The notes beneath the pieces were generated by a model. That model was given only the letters and a program-made list of their open reading frames with translations, did not search any database and had not been told where the DNA came from. From positions 310,001-374,000 of the forward strand of contig NZ_NPKI01000011.1 in the NCBI RefSeq assembly GCF_002284565.1: a stretch of DNA of 64,000 bases, in the 5' to 3' direction. Every line of letters starts with the position of its first letter. The first letter of the stretch is position 1. This DNA comes from Mesorhizobium mediterraneum. GTDB taxonomy: Bacteria; Pseudomonadota; Alphaproteobacteria; Rhizobiales; Rhizobiaceae. Below, piece after piece: positions 17,224-26,095 of this stretch. A program made the position numbers and the translations under genes.

Positions 17224-18102
17224 ATGAAGGCACCGCGCTCTAGCATGGGCAGCCTGCTGGCGGCACCCGCTGTTCTGTACATGGTCGTGTTTTTCGTCGT
17301 GCCGAGCCTGATCCTGTTCGTCTACAGTTTCTGGACGGCGGCCTCGTATAAGATCGTGCCGGACTTCGTGTTTTCGAACTATCTTAATTCGCTGATGTCG
17401 CCACTGTTCTGGACGGTGACGATCAACGCCATCCTGATCGGGCTTGTCACGGCATCGATCACGTTGGTGCTTGCGATCCCGGTCGGCTATTACCTCGTCT
17501 ATGTCAGCCGCTCGCAGGTCATCCTCTATCTTATCCTGATCACCTGGTTCTCCAGCTATTTGGTGCGCATCTATGCCTGGCGCACCTTACTTGGCACTAG
17601 CGGCGTCCTCAATACCATCCTGCTCCAGGCCGGCATCGTCGACTCGCCGGTGGGGGTATTCCTGTTCAGCCGGTTTGCGGTCGCGATCACGCTGATCCAC
17701 ATCTACCTGCCATTCTGCATCCTGCTGGTGGTGTCGTCGCTCAGCGAGATCAAGAAGGACCTTGTCGACGCCGCGCGCGACCTTGGCGCTTCGCCGCTTG
17801 GCGCCTTCTTTCGCGTCATCGCACCCAACGCAGCCAACGGGCTGGTCGGCGCCTTCATGCTGACCTTCGTCATGGTCGCGGGCGATTATGTCACGCCGCA
17901 GATGCTGGGTGGCTCGTCGGGTCAGACGACGGGGCTGCTGATCGCCGATCAGTTCCGCAAGACCGGAAACTGGCCCCTCGGTGCCGCTCAGGCCTTCCTG
18001 ATGTTTCTGGTGTCGACCGCCATCTATTTCGCCGTGATGGGGCTTGGGCGTGCAACAGGTCTGATCGTGAAGCGCCGGCCTGCAAAGAAAGCGGGAGCGT
18101 AG
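17224..18102 (+). CDS. Polyamine-type ABC transporter permease (PotB-like)
   Basis: Inner-membrane permease of about 292 residues with six predicted membrane segments, the first being LLAAPAVLYMVVFFVVPSLILFVYSF. The EAA cytoplasmic loop reads LVDAARDLGASPLGAFFRVIAPN, as in PotB. In-frame starts at 17206 (TTG), 17212 (GTG), 17218 and 17224 (ATG) are possible. I prefer 17224 because GAGA lies six bases upstream. It ends four bases before the start of the second permease gene. Confidence 0.88.
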   Translation: MKAPRSSMGSLLAAPAVLYMVVFFVVPSLILFVYSFWTAASYKIVPDFVFSNYLNSLMSPLFWTVTINAILIGLVTASITLVLAIPVGYYLVYVSRSQVILYLILITWFSSYLVRIYAWRTLLGTSGVLNTILLQAGIVDSPVGVFLFSRFAVAITLIHIYLPFCILLVVSSLSEIKKDLVDAARDLGASPLGAFFRVIAPNAANGLVGAFMLTFVMVAGDYVTPQMLGGSSGQTTGLLIADQFRKTGNWPLGAAQAFLMFLVSTAIYFAVMGLGRATGLIVKRRPAKKAGA

Positions 18103-18105
18103 CCA

Positions 18106-18894
18106 GTGATCCTCAGAATTGTCGTCTGGTCGATCCTGGCGTTCTTGTTGATGCCGCTGGTGATTATTGTTCTCTTTTCTTTCCATGCGAGCCCTTCGCT
18201 GTCCTTTCCCTTTGCCGGCTTCAGTCTGCGCTGGTACGCCGATGTGCTTGGCAACGCCCAGCTAGGCTCGGCACTGGTCAAGAGCCTCACCGTCGCCGGT
18301 TTCACCGCGGTGATCACGCTTGTCCTTGGGGCGGCCGCCTCGCTCGCCTGGCTTCGCCTGGGGCGGGGAGGTCGCACCCTGCTGGAGGTGCTATGCCTGA
18401 CGCCGATCGCACTTCCAGGCCTCTTCGTCGGCGTCTCGCTTCTGGTGCTGTTCGCCCAGGCCCGCGTCCAGCTCTCGACGGTCACTATCGTCATCTCGCA
18501 CGTGGTGCTGGCCCTGCCGATCCTGATCGTGGCGATGCGCGCCCGGCTCGCGCTGTTCGATCCATCCCTGGAGGAAGCCTCGCGCGATCTCGGCGCCAGC
18601 CAGATCCAGACTTTCGGCAGGGTGACGCTGCCACTGATCGCACCGACCTTGATCGCCTCGGCCATCCTGGCGTTTGCAGTATCGTTCGACGAGTTCGTCG
18701 TGACCTCCTTCGTCGCCGGCACCGAGACGACCTTGCCCATGTATATCTGGTCGATGATGCGCCGCACCGTCACCCCGCTCATCAACGCCATCTCGACGCT
18801 CGCTCTCCTGTTCTCGGTCGCCATCCTCTTCATTGCCTGGCTCATCGGCCATCTGCGCAGAAGGTCTGCCGTCGCAGGCCGCACCGTTTCATAA
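18106..18894 (+). CDS. Polyamine-type ABC transporter permease (PotC-like)
   Basis: Inner-membrane permease of 262 residues with six predicted membrane segments. The EAA loop reads LEEASRDLGASQIQTFGRVTLPLIAP, and the region SFDEFVVTSFVAGTETTLPMYIW is characteristic of PotC-type subunits. The start is GTG at 18106 with GGGAG upstream inside the end of the previous gene, so translation of the two permeases is probably coupled. Confidence 0.9.
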   Translation: MILRIVVWSILAFLLMPLVIIVLFSFHASPSLSFPFAGFSLRWYADVLGNAQLGSALVKSLTVAGFTAVITLVLGAAASLAWLRLGRGGRTLLEVLCLTPIALPGLFVGVSLLVLFAQARVQLSTVTIVISHVVLALPILIVAMRARLALFDPSLEEASRDLGASQIQTFGRVTLPLIAPTLIASAILAFAVSFDEFVVTSFVAGTETTLPMYIWSMMRRTVTPLINAISTLALLFSVAILFIAWLIGHLRRRSAVAGRTVS

Positions 18895-18906
18895 GGATCG
18901 ACAAGC

Positions 18907-19992
18907 ATGACAATCCGCCCGCCCGTGATCGAGATAGCCGCTGCCCAAAAAATGTTCGGCTCGTTTCAGGCGCTGAGCGACATAGACCTGTCCATTGAAC
19001 AGGGCGAGATCGTAACCTTGCTTGGCCCCAGCGGCTGCGGCAAGACAACCCTGATGCGGCTCATAGCCGGCTTCGAGGCAGCGACCGCCGGCACCGTCAA
19101 GATCGATGGCAAGGATTGTGCCGACCAGCCGCCCGAGCGGCGGCCTGTGAACATGGTCTTCCAGCGCTATGCACTTTTTCCGCATCTCGACGTCTTCGAG
19201 AACGTCGCCTTCGGCCTGAAGGTCAAGGGCACGCCCAAGGCCGAAATCCGTGAGCGGGTCCAGCGCATGCTGCATATCGTTCAGCTCGACAGCTTCGCCA
19301 ACCGCTATATCAACGAGTTGAGCGGCGGCCAGAGCCAGCGCGTGGCGCTCGCCCGCGCGCTCGTCAATGGTCCGAAAGTCCTGCTGCTCGATGAGCCGCT
19401 TGCCGCCCTCGATCTGAAGATCCGCCAGCACATGCTGGTCGAGATGAAGCGCATTCACGCCGAGACCGGCGCCACCTTCGTCTACGTCACGCACGATCAG
19501 GATGAGGCGATGATCCTCTCCGACCGTGTCGTTCTCATGGAGAAAGGCCGCATCGTTCAGATCGACCGGCCCGAAATCATGTACGCAGCGCCAAGGTCGC
19601 TGTTCGCCGCCAAGTTCCTCGGCGAGACCAATCTGTTCGAGGCGACGATGGCAAGCGACGATGCTTCCGGCATGACTGCCGTCACCGCATCGGGGCTCCG
19701 CTTTCACAGTTCTGTCGTTCCCGCCGGCGAATTGCGCGGCAAGGTGATCGTCTCAATCCGACCGGAATCTTTCCGCTTCGCCAGAGACAATGACACCACG
19801 CAATCGGCGACCGGGCAGGTCGAGGATGTCATCTTCATCGGCAGCAGATCGTTCTATACCATCTGCCTGGCTAACGGCATTCGCGTTCGGATTCAAGTTC
19901 AGCGGAGCACCCGCACCAGCTTGCCGAAACCAGGTGAGAAGGCAGAAATTTTCTGGGACTCCGAAAACGTCGTCATGCTTCCGGAAGCCTGA
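18907..19992 (+). CDS. Polyamine-type ABC transporter ATP-binding protein (PotA-like)
   Basis: A 361-residue ATPase that energises the importer. Walker A is LLGPSGCGKTT (about residues 38-48), the Q-loop MVFQRYALFPHLDV, the signature LSGGQSQRVALARAL, Walker B VLLLDEPLAALD and the switch His in VTHDQDEAM. The C-terminal third (from about residue 240) is a TOBE-type regulatory domain with VSIRPESFRFAR. It lies 12 bases after the PotC-like gene and ends the operon. No obvious terminator hairpin with a T-run follows. Confidence 0.93.
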   Translation: MTIRPPVIEIAAAQKMFGSFQALSDIDLSIEQGEIVTLLGPSGCGKTTLMRLIAGFEAATAGTVKIDGKDCADQPPERRPVNMVFQRYALFPHLDVFENVAFGLKVKGTPKAEIRERVQRMLHIVQLDSFANRYINELSGGQSQRVALARALVNGPKVLLLDEPLAALDLKIRQHMLVEMKRIHAETGATFVYVTHDQDEAMILSDRVVLMEKGRIVQIDRPEIMYAAPRSLFAAKFLGETNLFEATMASDDASGMTAVTASGLRFHSSVVPAGELRGKVIVSIRPESFRFARDNDTTQSATGQVEDVIFIGSRSFYTICLANGIRVRIQVQRSTRTSLPKPGEKAEIFWDSENVVMLPEA

Positions 19993-20091
19993 TTGCCGGC
20001 TGTCGGTCAGATCTTCGGGAAAAGCAAACCTGCACAGGATATGTGCCGCTAAGACCTAACTGACCGGCTGATAAACATTCCGCGGCTCGTT

Positions 20092-20322
20092 CTACCGGGC
20101 ATTCGCCTCGTCCCGGTCGAACTTGAAGTCGGCGGGAAGGCGACCGCGGAAGGCGCGAAGCCGTTTCAGCAATTCCTCGGGCGCAGCTTTGCGCGCGACG
20201 CCAAGCCGTCCGGCATCGGTCACATGGATTTCAATCTCATCGCCTTCCCTGAGTTCGAGCGCCTCGACGACAACGGCGGGAAGACGGATGGCGAGACTGT
20301 CGCCCTACTTCGAGACCCGCAT
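20092..20322 (-). pseudogene. AbrB/MazE-family antitoxin gene with amber codon at position 6
   Basis: Read on the minus strand from the ATG at 20320-20322 the sequence encodes MRVSK, then TAG, then GDSLAIRLPAVVVEALEL followed by REGDEIEIHVTDAGRLGV, and ends at a TAG at 20092-20094 (76 sense codons expected). Swapped-hairpin antitoxins of this type begin MRVSKWGxSLAxRLP, so the TAG at 20305-20307 is a one-base change from TGG (Trp). No good restart codon follows before the DNA-binding domain. The gene is therefore probably dead, unless this is a sequencing error or the codon is suppressed. No PIN or MazF toxin gene follows within 19993-20091, so the pair appears orphaned. Confidence 0.75.
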
Positions 20323-20391
20323 CACGCTCTCCCATAGATGTACGTCCGGCGAGATGTATATCCGCAGGAGGCTAGGACCGAAAGACCCAGT

Positions 20392-21324
20392 CTAATCCCG
20401 CAGCAGATCGAACATCAATTTGAAGAAGCGGTCTGCATCGACTTCATGCGCGATGCGGGCATTGTCCTGTTCGCCACGCTCGCCCCAGAAATCGGCAACG
20501 GTCGCACCGAATGCGTAGCTGCCCGACAGATTGACGCCGATATGGGCGGGACGCGTGCGCACCAGCGTCGGGTCGATGGCCAGCGCCAGCACCAGAGGAT
20601 CGTGCATCGCCCCACCGACGCCCATCGAGTTGCGATGCAGCTTCTCGTAGAACAGCAGCCAGTCGTTGACGAGCCGGCCGAGCGGCGTGTCGATGGTTGC
20701 GAGCTCGGCATATTGTGGCGCCTCGATCAGCACCTGCATGGTGACATCGAGGCCGACCATCAGGATCGGCACACTACTGTCCAGGACGATCTTCAGCGCT
20801 TCCGGGTCGCAGAAGGCATTGAACTCGGTCGGCGTGATGATCTCGCTCCTGCGATAGAACACGCCGCCCATCCAGATCAATTCCCTAATTTTGGGCAGCA
20901 CGTCGCGATGCTTCAGGATCAGCAGGCCGATATTGGTCAGCGGGCCGGTGGCGACCACCAGAATCGGCTCGGGCGAGGCGCGCAATGTGTCCGCGAGGAA
21001 ATCGACCGCGTGCTGCTTGACCGGCTTGATCGTTGCCTGCGGCAGGTAGGGGGAGCCTTCCAGGCCGCTTGGCCCGTCGGCGGTGCCAAGCACCAAGGGC
21101 CGCGCCAGCGGACGGTGGCAGCCCTGCGCCACCGGAACGTCGCCGGCGCCGATGAATTCGAGGATGCGCAGCGTATTGGCCGTCGTCTTCTCGACCTCGG
21201 CGTTGCCGCAGGTCGTGGTGACGCCGAGCAGTTTGATGGCCGGCGAGCGATGCGCCATGACCAGCGCAATGGCGTCGTCGTGACCAGGATCGCAATCGAA
21301 CAGGATGGGAGTTGCAGTGGTCAT
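20392..21324 (-). CDS. Inosine/uridine-type nucleoside hydrolase
   Basis: A 310-residue N-ribohydrolase of the IUNH family, splitting a nucleoside into base and ribose. The metal-binding N-terminal signature is intact: FDCDPGHDDAIAL (the Asp cluster). The second half of the site is in the NAFCDPEALKIVLDS and GVGGAMHDPLVLALAID segments; the latter includes the conserved His-Asp. The ATG at 21324 has GAGGAA seven bases upstream and lies 11 bases after the neighbouring paralogue. Its position as last gene of a BMP-type nucleoside importer operon argues that the imported compound is hydrolysed in the cytoplasm. Confidence 0.92.
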   Translation of the reverse strand: MTTATPILFDCDPGHDDAIALVMAHRSPAIKLLGVTTTCGNAEVEKTTANTLRILEFIGAGDVPVAQGCHRPLARPLVLGTADGPSGLEGSPYLPQATIKPVKQHAVDFLADTLRASPEPILVVATGPLTNIGLLILKHRDVLPKIRELIWMGGVFYRRSEIITPTEFNAFCDPEALKIVLDSSVPILMVGLDVTMQVLIEAPQYAELATIDTPLGRLVNDWLLFYEKLHRNSMGVGGAMHDPLVLALAIDPTLVRTRPAHIGVNLSGSYAFGATVADFWGERGEQDNARIAHEVDADRFFKLMFDLLRD

Positions 21325-21335
21325 CGTATCGTTCC

Positions 21336-22349
21336 TCACGCCGGCCGCTCGTACTGCGCGACGGTCTGTTTGAACATGTTGAGGAAGCGCCGGCCGTCGA
21401 GGTCGGTGCAGATGCGCGTGGTCTTCGGTCCGCCGCCGGGCAGCAATTGCCTGCCGCGATAGGCGACGGTCTGTCCGCGCGCTATACGCCCGTCCAGCAC
21501 GACGTCAACGAACAGCGGCTCGGTCATCGTGGCAAGGCCCGGATCGAAAGCCAGCGCCACAGTGATCACGTCGTCCATCGGGAAGCCGACCAGATCGAAG
21601 AATTCGCGCCAGATGTCGATATAGATCGGAAAGCTGTTGGCGATCATCTCGAGAACGGGATTGTCCTTGGCGCCGGCCTGCATGTCCGCGAGGTCGTCGC
21701 GCGTCAGCATCGAGGCGGCGACGCGGTTGTCCTCGCAGATGTCGAGCGGTACGAGGATCTTGTCGACATCGGCGTTCAGCACGATGCGCGAGGCCTCCGG
21801 GTCGGCCCAGATGTTGTATTCCGACAGCGGCGTGATGTTGCCGGGCGTCTGGAAGTTGCCGCCGAGCACCAGCAGGCGCTTGAGCACCTCCGTCAGCCGG
21901 GGTTCCTGCAGCAGCGCCATCGCCGCGTTGGTCAGCGGGCCGGTCGTCACCAGCGTGATCTCGCCGGGATTGGCCATCACCGTTTCGATGATGAAGTCGA
22001 CAGCGTGTCCCGGATTTGCCTGGCGCGACGGCTTCGGCGCCGGTGGATTGAATTTCTTCAGGCGGTCGCCGAACCGCGCCACGAGCCGCTTTTCGAAATG
22101 GACCGGCGCTTCCATATCGGCCTTGGCGTTGCCGACGATCGGCCGCCATGCACCGGCATGAACCGGGATGTCGTCGCGCCCGGCAAGCCGGAGCGTGTTG
22201 AGGACGACATTGGTGACCTGCTCGATCGGGCCGGCCGCACCCGTCACGGTGGTCACGCCTTCGAGCCGGAGGTTTGGGTTCGCCGCGGCAAACAGCACGG
22301 CGAGAATATCGTCGCCGGCAGAATCCACGTCGAGGATTATGCGTTCCAT
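21336..22349 (-). CDS. Nucleoside hydrolase paralogue with altered DxDxGxDD motif
   Basis: A 337-residue IUNH-family protein. The metal-binding motif reads DVDSAGDD, keeping all four Asp positions but replacing the usual Gly (DxDPG) by Ala. NIWADPEASRIVLNADV and the DDVITVALAFDPGL segment correspond to the rest of the active site, though the conserved His of the paralogue's MHDP motif reads MDD here. Thus substrate range may differ from the adjacent enzyme. I chose the ATG at 22349 (AAGGAA upstream). An ATG at 22364 would overlap the permease stop as ATGA. Two hydrolases in one importer operon suggest two related substrates or sequential steps. Confidence 0.88.
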   Translation of the reverse strand: MERIILDVDSAGDDILAVLFAAANPNLRLEGVTTVTGAAGPIEQVTNVVLNTLRLAGRDDIPVHAGAWRPIVGNAKADMEAPVHFEKRLVARFGDRLKKFNPPAPKPSRQANPGHAVDFIIETVMANPGEITLVTTGPLTNAAMALLQEPRLTEVLKRLLVLGGNFQTPGNITPLSEYNIWADPEASRIVLNADVDKILVPLDICEDNRVAASMLTRDDLADMQAGAKDNPVLEMIANSFPIYIDIWREFFDLVGFPMDDVITVALAFDPGLATMTEPLFVDVVLDGRIARGQTVAYRGRQLLPGGGPKTTRICTDLDGRRFLNMFKQTVAQYERPA

Positions 22350-22360
22350 GGAAAGTTCCT

Positions 22361-23347
22361 TCATGAGGGATGTTTGCCGTCAGGCCCGGGATTCTTGTCC
22401 ACCGACAGCAGTTTTTGCATTGAAGCCAGCGTCTCCATGATGATCCTTGGGCGCGCCCGGTACGAGAGGGCGAACAGCGCCGTGAGCGCGACGACATAAG
22501 GAACTGTGAGGACCAGATAGGACGGATAGCCGAATGTCTGCAGGCGCAGCGAGAAGGCATCGGCGAAGCCGAACAGCAGGCAGCCGGCCAGTACCTTGAG
22601 CGGATCGCCGTTGGAGAAGATCAGGATTGCCACGGCCATGAAACCACGGCCCGATGACATGTTCTCCGTAAACATAGTTATGTAGCCGAGCGACAGATGC
22701 GCGCCGGCCAGCCCCGCCAGTAATCCGCAAAGCAGCGACGCGGTGTAACGGACGCGCGTGATCGAGATGCCGAGCGCCTCGGCGGCTTCGGGCTTCTCGC
22801 CCACGACGCGGATATAAAGCCCGAGCCGGGTGCGGTTATAGAACAGGACCAGCAGCGGCACCGCGATGAACGCGACATAGACCATCGGCGTGAAGCCGGA
22901 GATCAGCGATGCCCATGAGCCGAGAAGGTCGCGGGCGCCGGGCAGCTGGACTTTCGGCAGGCCGACGATGCCTTGGCCGACGATGGAGCCTCGCGTGCCG
23001 AAGATCGCCTTCATCAGCGAAATCGTCATGCCGCCGGCGAGAATGTTGAGCGCCAGCCCGACGACCACTTCATTGGCTCGGAAGCTCACCACCAGAACGG
23101 CAAAAACCAGGGCAAAGGCGAGCGCCGCCGCAACACCGCAGGCGACGCCCAGCAGCGCGGAACCTGTCCAGATCGAGCCGAGGACGGCGAAGAAGGCGCC
23201 TGCCAGCATCTGGCCTTCGAGGCCGATGTTGAAGATGCCGGCCTTGGTGGTGAATGAGCCGCCGAGTGCGACCAGAAGAATGGGAGCCGTGGTGCGAAGC
23301 GTTGCTGCGATCAGCGCGACATTGACGAGCTTGTCTAGAATTTCCAT
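22361..23347 (-). CDS. BMP-type nucleoside ABC transporter permease (second permease)
   Basis: A 328-residue inner-membrane permease of the BPD_transp_2 class used by nucleoside importers. The hallmark TTKAGIFNIGLEGQMLAGAFFAVLGS sits near the N-terminus, and about nine hydrophobic segments follow. The ATG at 23347 has GGGGAG upstream and lies inside the end of the first permease gene (13-base overlap). The open frame extends much further upstream without a real start and should not be taken as a longer protein. Confidence 0.9.
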   Translation of the reverse strand: MEILDKLVNVALIAATLRTTAPILLVALGGSFTTKAGIFNIGLEGQMLAGAFFAVLGSIWTGSALLGVACGVAAALAFALVFAVLVVSFRANEVVVGLALNILAGGMTISLMKAIFGTRGSIVGQGIVGLPKVQLPGARDLLGSWASLISGFTPMVYVAFIAVPLLVLFYNRTRLGLYIRVVGEKPEAAEALGISITRVRYTASLLCGLLAGLAGAHLSLGYITMFTENMSSGRGFMAVAILIFSNGDPLKVLAGCLLFGFADAFSLRLQTFGYPSYLVLTVPYVVALTALFALSYRARPRIIMETLASMQKLLSVDKNPGPDGKHPS

Positions 23348-24375
23348 CGCCGCTCCCCTGCCTGGCTGTCGCCGCGCCGCCTGACCAGAACCTGCGCCGA
23401 CACGCTGAGGATGATCAGCGCCTGGATCACGGTGATGATCTCGCGCGACGCGCCGGTATCGACCTCGAGCAGCAGCGACCCGTTGCGCAGCGCGCCGAAG
23501 AACAGCGCGGTGAAGATGGTGGCGACCGGCGAGCCATTGGCGAGCAGGGCAGCAATCAGCCCGTCGAAGCCGAAACCGGGAGCGAAGCCTTCCATGAACC
23601 GGTGATGGACGCCGAGCGTCTCGACGCCACCGGCCAGTCCGCCAACGGCCCCTGAAAGGAGCAGAACCAAAAAGCCCTGTCGTTTCACGTTGACGCCGCC
23701 ATATTCGGCGAATTTCGGCGCCGAACCGACCATCGTCACGCCATAGCCCCAGCTGGTGTAGCGAAAGACAAGTGCCGCGCCGATCGCCAGCACCAGACCG
23801 ATGACCAGGCCCCCGTTCAACCGGGAAAAGTCGAAGATCCCCGGCAGATAGGCCGTCGGCAGGATCGGCGGCGTCTCCGACCAGCCACCTGGTCGCTTGA
23901 ACAGAAAGATCGTGAAATAAGAGGTCAGCAGCACCGCAACGTAGTTCGACAGGATCGTCGAGACGACTTCGTTGGTGTTGTAGCGGGCGCGGAAATAGGC
24001 CGGGATCGCAACCCACGCGGCACCCGCCACAATCGCGAGTGCCAGCGCTGCCAGCATGTGAATGCCCGCGGGCAGGGGAAAGGCGAAGCCGACCCAGGCG
24101 GCAGCAAAGCCGCCGAGGAAAAGCTGGCCCTCGATGCCGACGTTGAACATGCCGCCGCGCAGGCCGACGCAAGCAGCGACGCCGCAGATCAGGATCGGTG
24201 TCGTCTGCAGCAAGGTTCCGGCAATCTTTGCCTGATCACCGAAGGCGCCGCGCAACAGCGTCATGAAGACACGTACCGGGCTTTCACCGACCATTAGGAT
24301 GATGATCGCGCCCATGAGCAGCGCCACGGCGACGGCGATGATCTGACCGGACACGGCACGCAAACGATCGTTCAT
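23335..24375 (-). CDS. BMP-type nucleoside ABC transporter permease (first permease)
   Basis: A 346-residue inner-membrane permease, partner of the next one. It has an N-terminal membrane anchor (SGQIIAVAVALLMGAIIILMV) and the class hallmark GLRGGMFNVGIEGQLFLGGFAAAW around residue 75. A loop near residue 220 (FAEYGGVNVKRQGFLVLLLSGAVGGLAGG) corresponds to the coupling region. It follows the ATPase gene by 16 bases and overlaps the second permease by 13. Confidence 0.9.
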   Translation of the reverse strand: MNDRLRAVSGQIIAVAVALLMGAIIILMVGESPVRVFMTLLRGAFGDQAKIAGTLLQTTPILICGVAACVGLRGGMFNVGIEGQLFLGGFAAAWVGFAFPLPAGIHMLAALALAIVAGAAWVAIPAYFRARYNTNEVVSTILSNYVAVLLTSYFTIFLFKRPGGWSETPPILPTAYLPGIFDFSRLNGGLVIGLVLAIGAALVFRYTSWGYGVTMVGSAPKFAEYGGVNVKRQGFLVLLLSGAVGGLAGGVETLGVHHRFMEGFAPGFGFDGLIAALLANGSPVATIFTALFFGALRNGSLLLEVDTGASREIITVIQALIILSVSAQVLVRRRGDSQAGERRWKF

Positions 24376-24391
24376 CTTGGAGACTCCGGCA

Positions 24392-25918
24392 TCATGCAGG
24401 CTCCGCGGCGAATTCCGGCACGGCCACGCCTGCCATCATCATGCCGATGCGGTCTTCATCGGCATCGTCGCCGGCGACCTCGCCCATGATCCGTCCGTTG
24501 AACATCACCAGGATGCGATCGGCAAGGGCGGCAAGTTCGTCGAGTTGCACGGAAATCAGCAGGATTGCGCGGCCGGCAGCGCGCTGGCGCATGATCTCGT
24601 CATGAATGGCTTCCTGCGCGCCGATGTCGACGCCGCGCGTCGGCTGATCGATCAGCAGGAAGTCGGCGCCGTTGGTGAACTCGCGCGCCAGCACGACCTT
24701 CTGGATATTGCCGCCCGAAAGCCGCTTGACGGCATCGCCCGATCCTTGCGCGCGAATATCGAAATCCTTGATCAACTTGGAAGCGTTTTGGCCGATGGCG
24801 TTCCAGTTGAGCACGCCGCCGCGGCTCCATGGCGCACGATGCTGGCGTCCCATCAGCATGTTTGCCGCAATCGATGCATTGCGGTCGACCCCGCGCACCA
24901 TCCGATCGCCGGGAACATGCGCCAAGCCGGCCTCGCGGATTTCGGCGGGGGAGAAGGTGGCGAGGTTCCGGCCCTTCAGCCGGGCTACGCCATGGCTTGC
25001 CGGCCGCAGGCCCGAAAGCACCTCTGCCAGTTCCGTCTGGCCATTGCCGGCAACGCCGGCGATTCCCACCACCTCGCCGGAGCGGATGGTGAAGTTAACG
25101 TCGCGCAGCGCCGGCAACCGGCGGTCGTCGCGCGCCCACAGTTGCTCGACTTCGAGGATCACATCGCCGTGCTGCGGTTCGCGCGGACGGCGATCGAAGC
25201 TGACCTCGCGGCCGACCATCATGCGCACCAGTTCGTCCTTGCTGAGCTCAACGGTTGGGCGCGTCGCCACCCTCCTGCCGTTGCGCAGCACCGTCACGGT
25301 GTCCGAGACCTCCATCACCTCTTCCAAATGGTGCGAGATGAAGATCACCGTCATGCCATCCGCCACGAAGCTGCGCAGCGTCTGGAACAGTTCACGGCTC
25401 TCCTGCGGCGTCAGCACCGCGGTCGGCTCGTCGAGAATGATGGTGCGCGCGCCGCGCACCAGCACCTTCAGGATCTCGATGCGTTGCTCTATGCCGACCG
25501 AGAGCAGTCCGACGCGCTCGGTCGGATCGACCCGCAGCCCGAAACGCTCCGACAGTTCGCGCGTGCGCGCAATCTGCGCGGCGTGATCGATCAGCCCATG
25601 GCGGCGGATCTCCATGCCGAGAAAAACATTGTCGGCGACCGAGAGCGAGGGAACCAGCTTGAAATGCTGATGCACCATGCCGAGACCGGCCTTGATGGCG
25701 ACGGCGGGGTCGGCGACCACCGTCTCCTCGTCGTTCAGCCGGATCGAGCCCTCGTCGGGTTGCAGGAGACCGAACAGGATGTTCATCAATGTCGTCTTGC
25801 CGGCGCCGTTCTCGCCGATGATGGCGTGGATTTCGCCCCGGCGCACGGCAAGGTCGATGCCGTCATTGGCGATGAATGCGCCGAAACGCTTGGTGATGCC
25901 CGTCAGCGCGACAGCCAT
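24392..25918 (-). CDS. Two-domain ABC transporter ATP-binding protein for nucleoside-type import
   Basis: A protein of about 508 residues with two fused ATPase domains. Domain 1 has Walker A GENGAGKTT and Walker B TIILDEPTAVL; domain 2 has the degenerate P-loop GVAGNGQTE, signature LSGGNIQKVVLARE and Walker B FLLIDQPTRGVD, as in RbsA-like and nucleoside transport ATPases. I place the start at the ATG at 25918 (MAVALTGITKRFG), because this gives the normal family length. No strong ribosome-binding site is seen. An in-frame GTG at 26005 would add a low-complexity Asn/Ala/Gly tail unlike the family. It is the energy module of the importer whose binding protein lies just upstream. Confidence 0.88.
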   Translation of the reverse strand: MAVALTGITKRFGAFIANDGIDLAVRRGEIHAIIGENGAGKTTLMNILFGLLQPDEGSIRLNDEETVVADPAVAIKAGLGMVHQHFKLVPSLSVADNVFLGMEIRRHGLIDHAAQIARTRELSERFGLRVDPTERVGLLSVGIEQRIEILKVLVRGARTIILDEPTAVLTPQESRELFQTLRSFVADGMTVIFISHHLEEVMEVSDTVTVLRNGRRVATRPTVELSKDELVRMMVGREVSFDRRPREPQHGDVILEVEQLWARDDRRLPALRDVNFTIRSGEVVGIAGVAGNGQTELAEVLSGLRPASHGVARLKGRNLATFSPAEIREAGLAHVPGDRMVRGVDRNASIAANMLMGRQHRAPWSRGGVLNWNAIGQNASKLIKDFDIRAQGSGDAVKRLSGGNIQKVVLAREFTNGADFLLIDQPTRGVDIGAQEAIHDEIMRQRAAGRAILLISVQLDELAALADRILVMFNGRIMGEVAGDDADEDRIGMMMAGVAVPEFAAEPA

Positions 25919-25976
25919 CCCAGCGACATCGGGGCCAGCGACATTGGCGCCGGCCGCATTGTTGCCGGCATTGTGG

Positions 25977-25991
25977 GGGGTCGAAGACCCC
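25977..25991 (-). other. Intercistronic hairpin between binding-protein and ATPase genes
   Basis: GGGGTCGAAGACCCC is a perfect 6-bp stem with a three-base loop. It lies in the 177-base gap downstream of the binding-protein stop. It is not followed by a T-run, so it is more likely to be an mRNA-stabilising or attenuating hairpin that leaves binding-protein mRNA in excess, a common arrangement in ABC operons. Confidence 0.4.
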
Positions 25992-26095
25992 GACGCGTTC
26001 GACACCTTGCTTCTCGCAAATTGGACGCTGATCCGTCGCCGCAAGCCGTAGCGGATCAGCGTAGCGCTTTCCTGGGAGGATGCGCGGTTGTTGTC

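Noticed and set aside
23348..24172. Apparent N-terminal extension that would make the second nucleoside permease 603 residues
   Set aside because: The extension is the first permease gene read in another frame; the true ATG at 23347 has a good ribosome-binding site.
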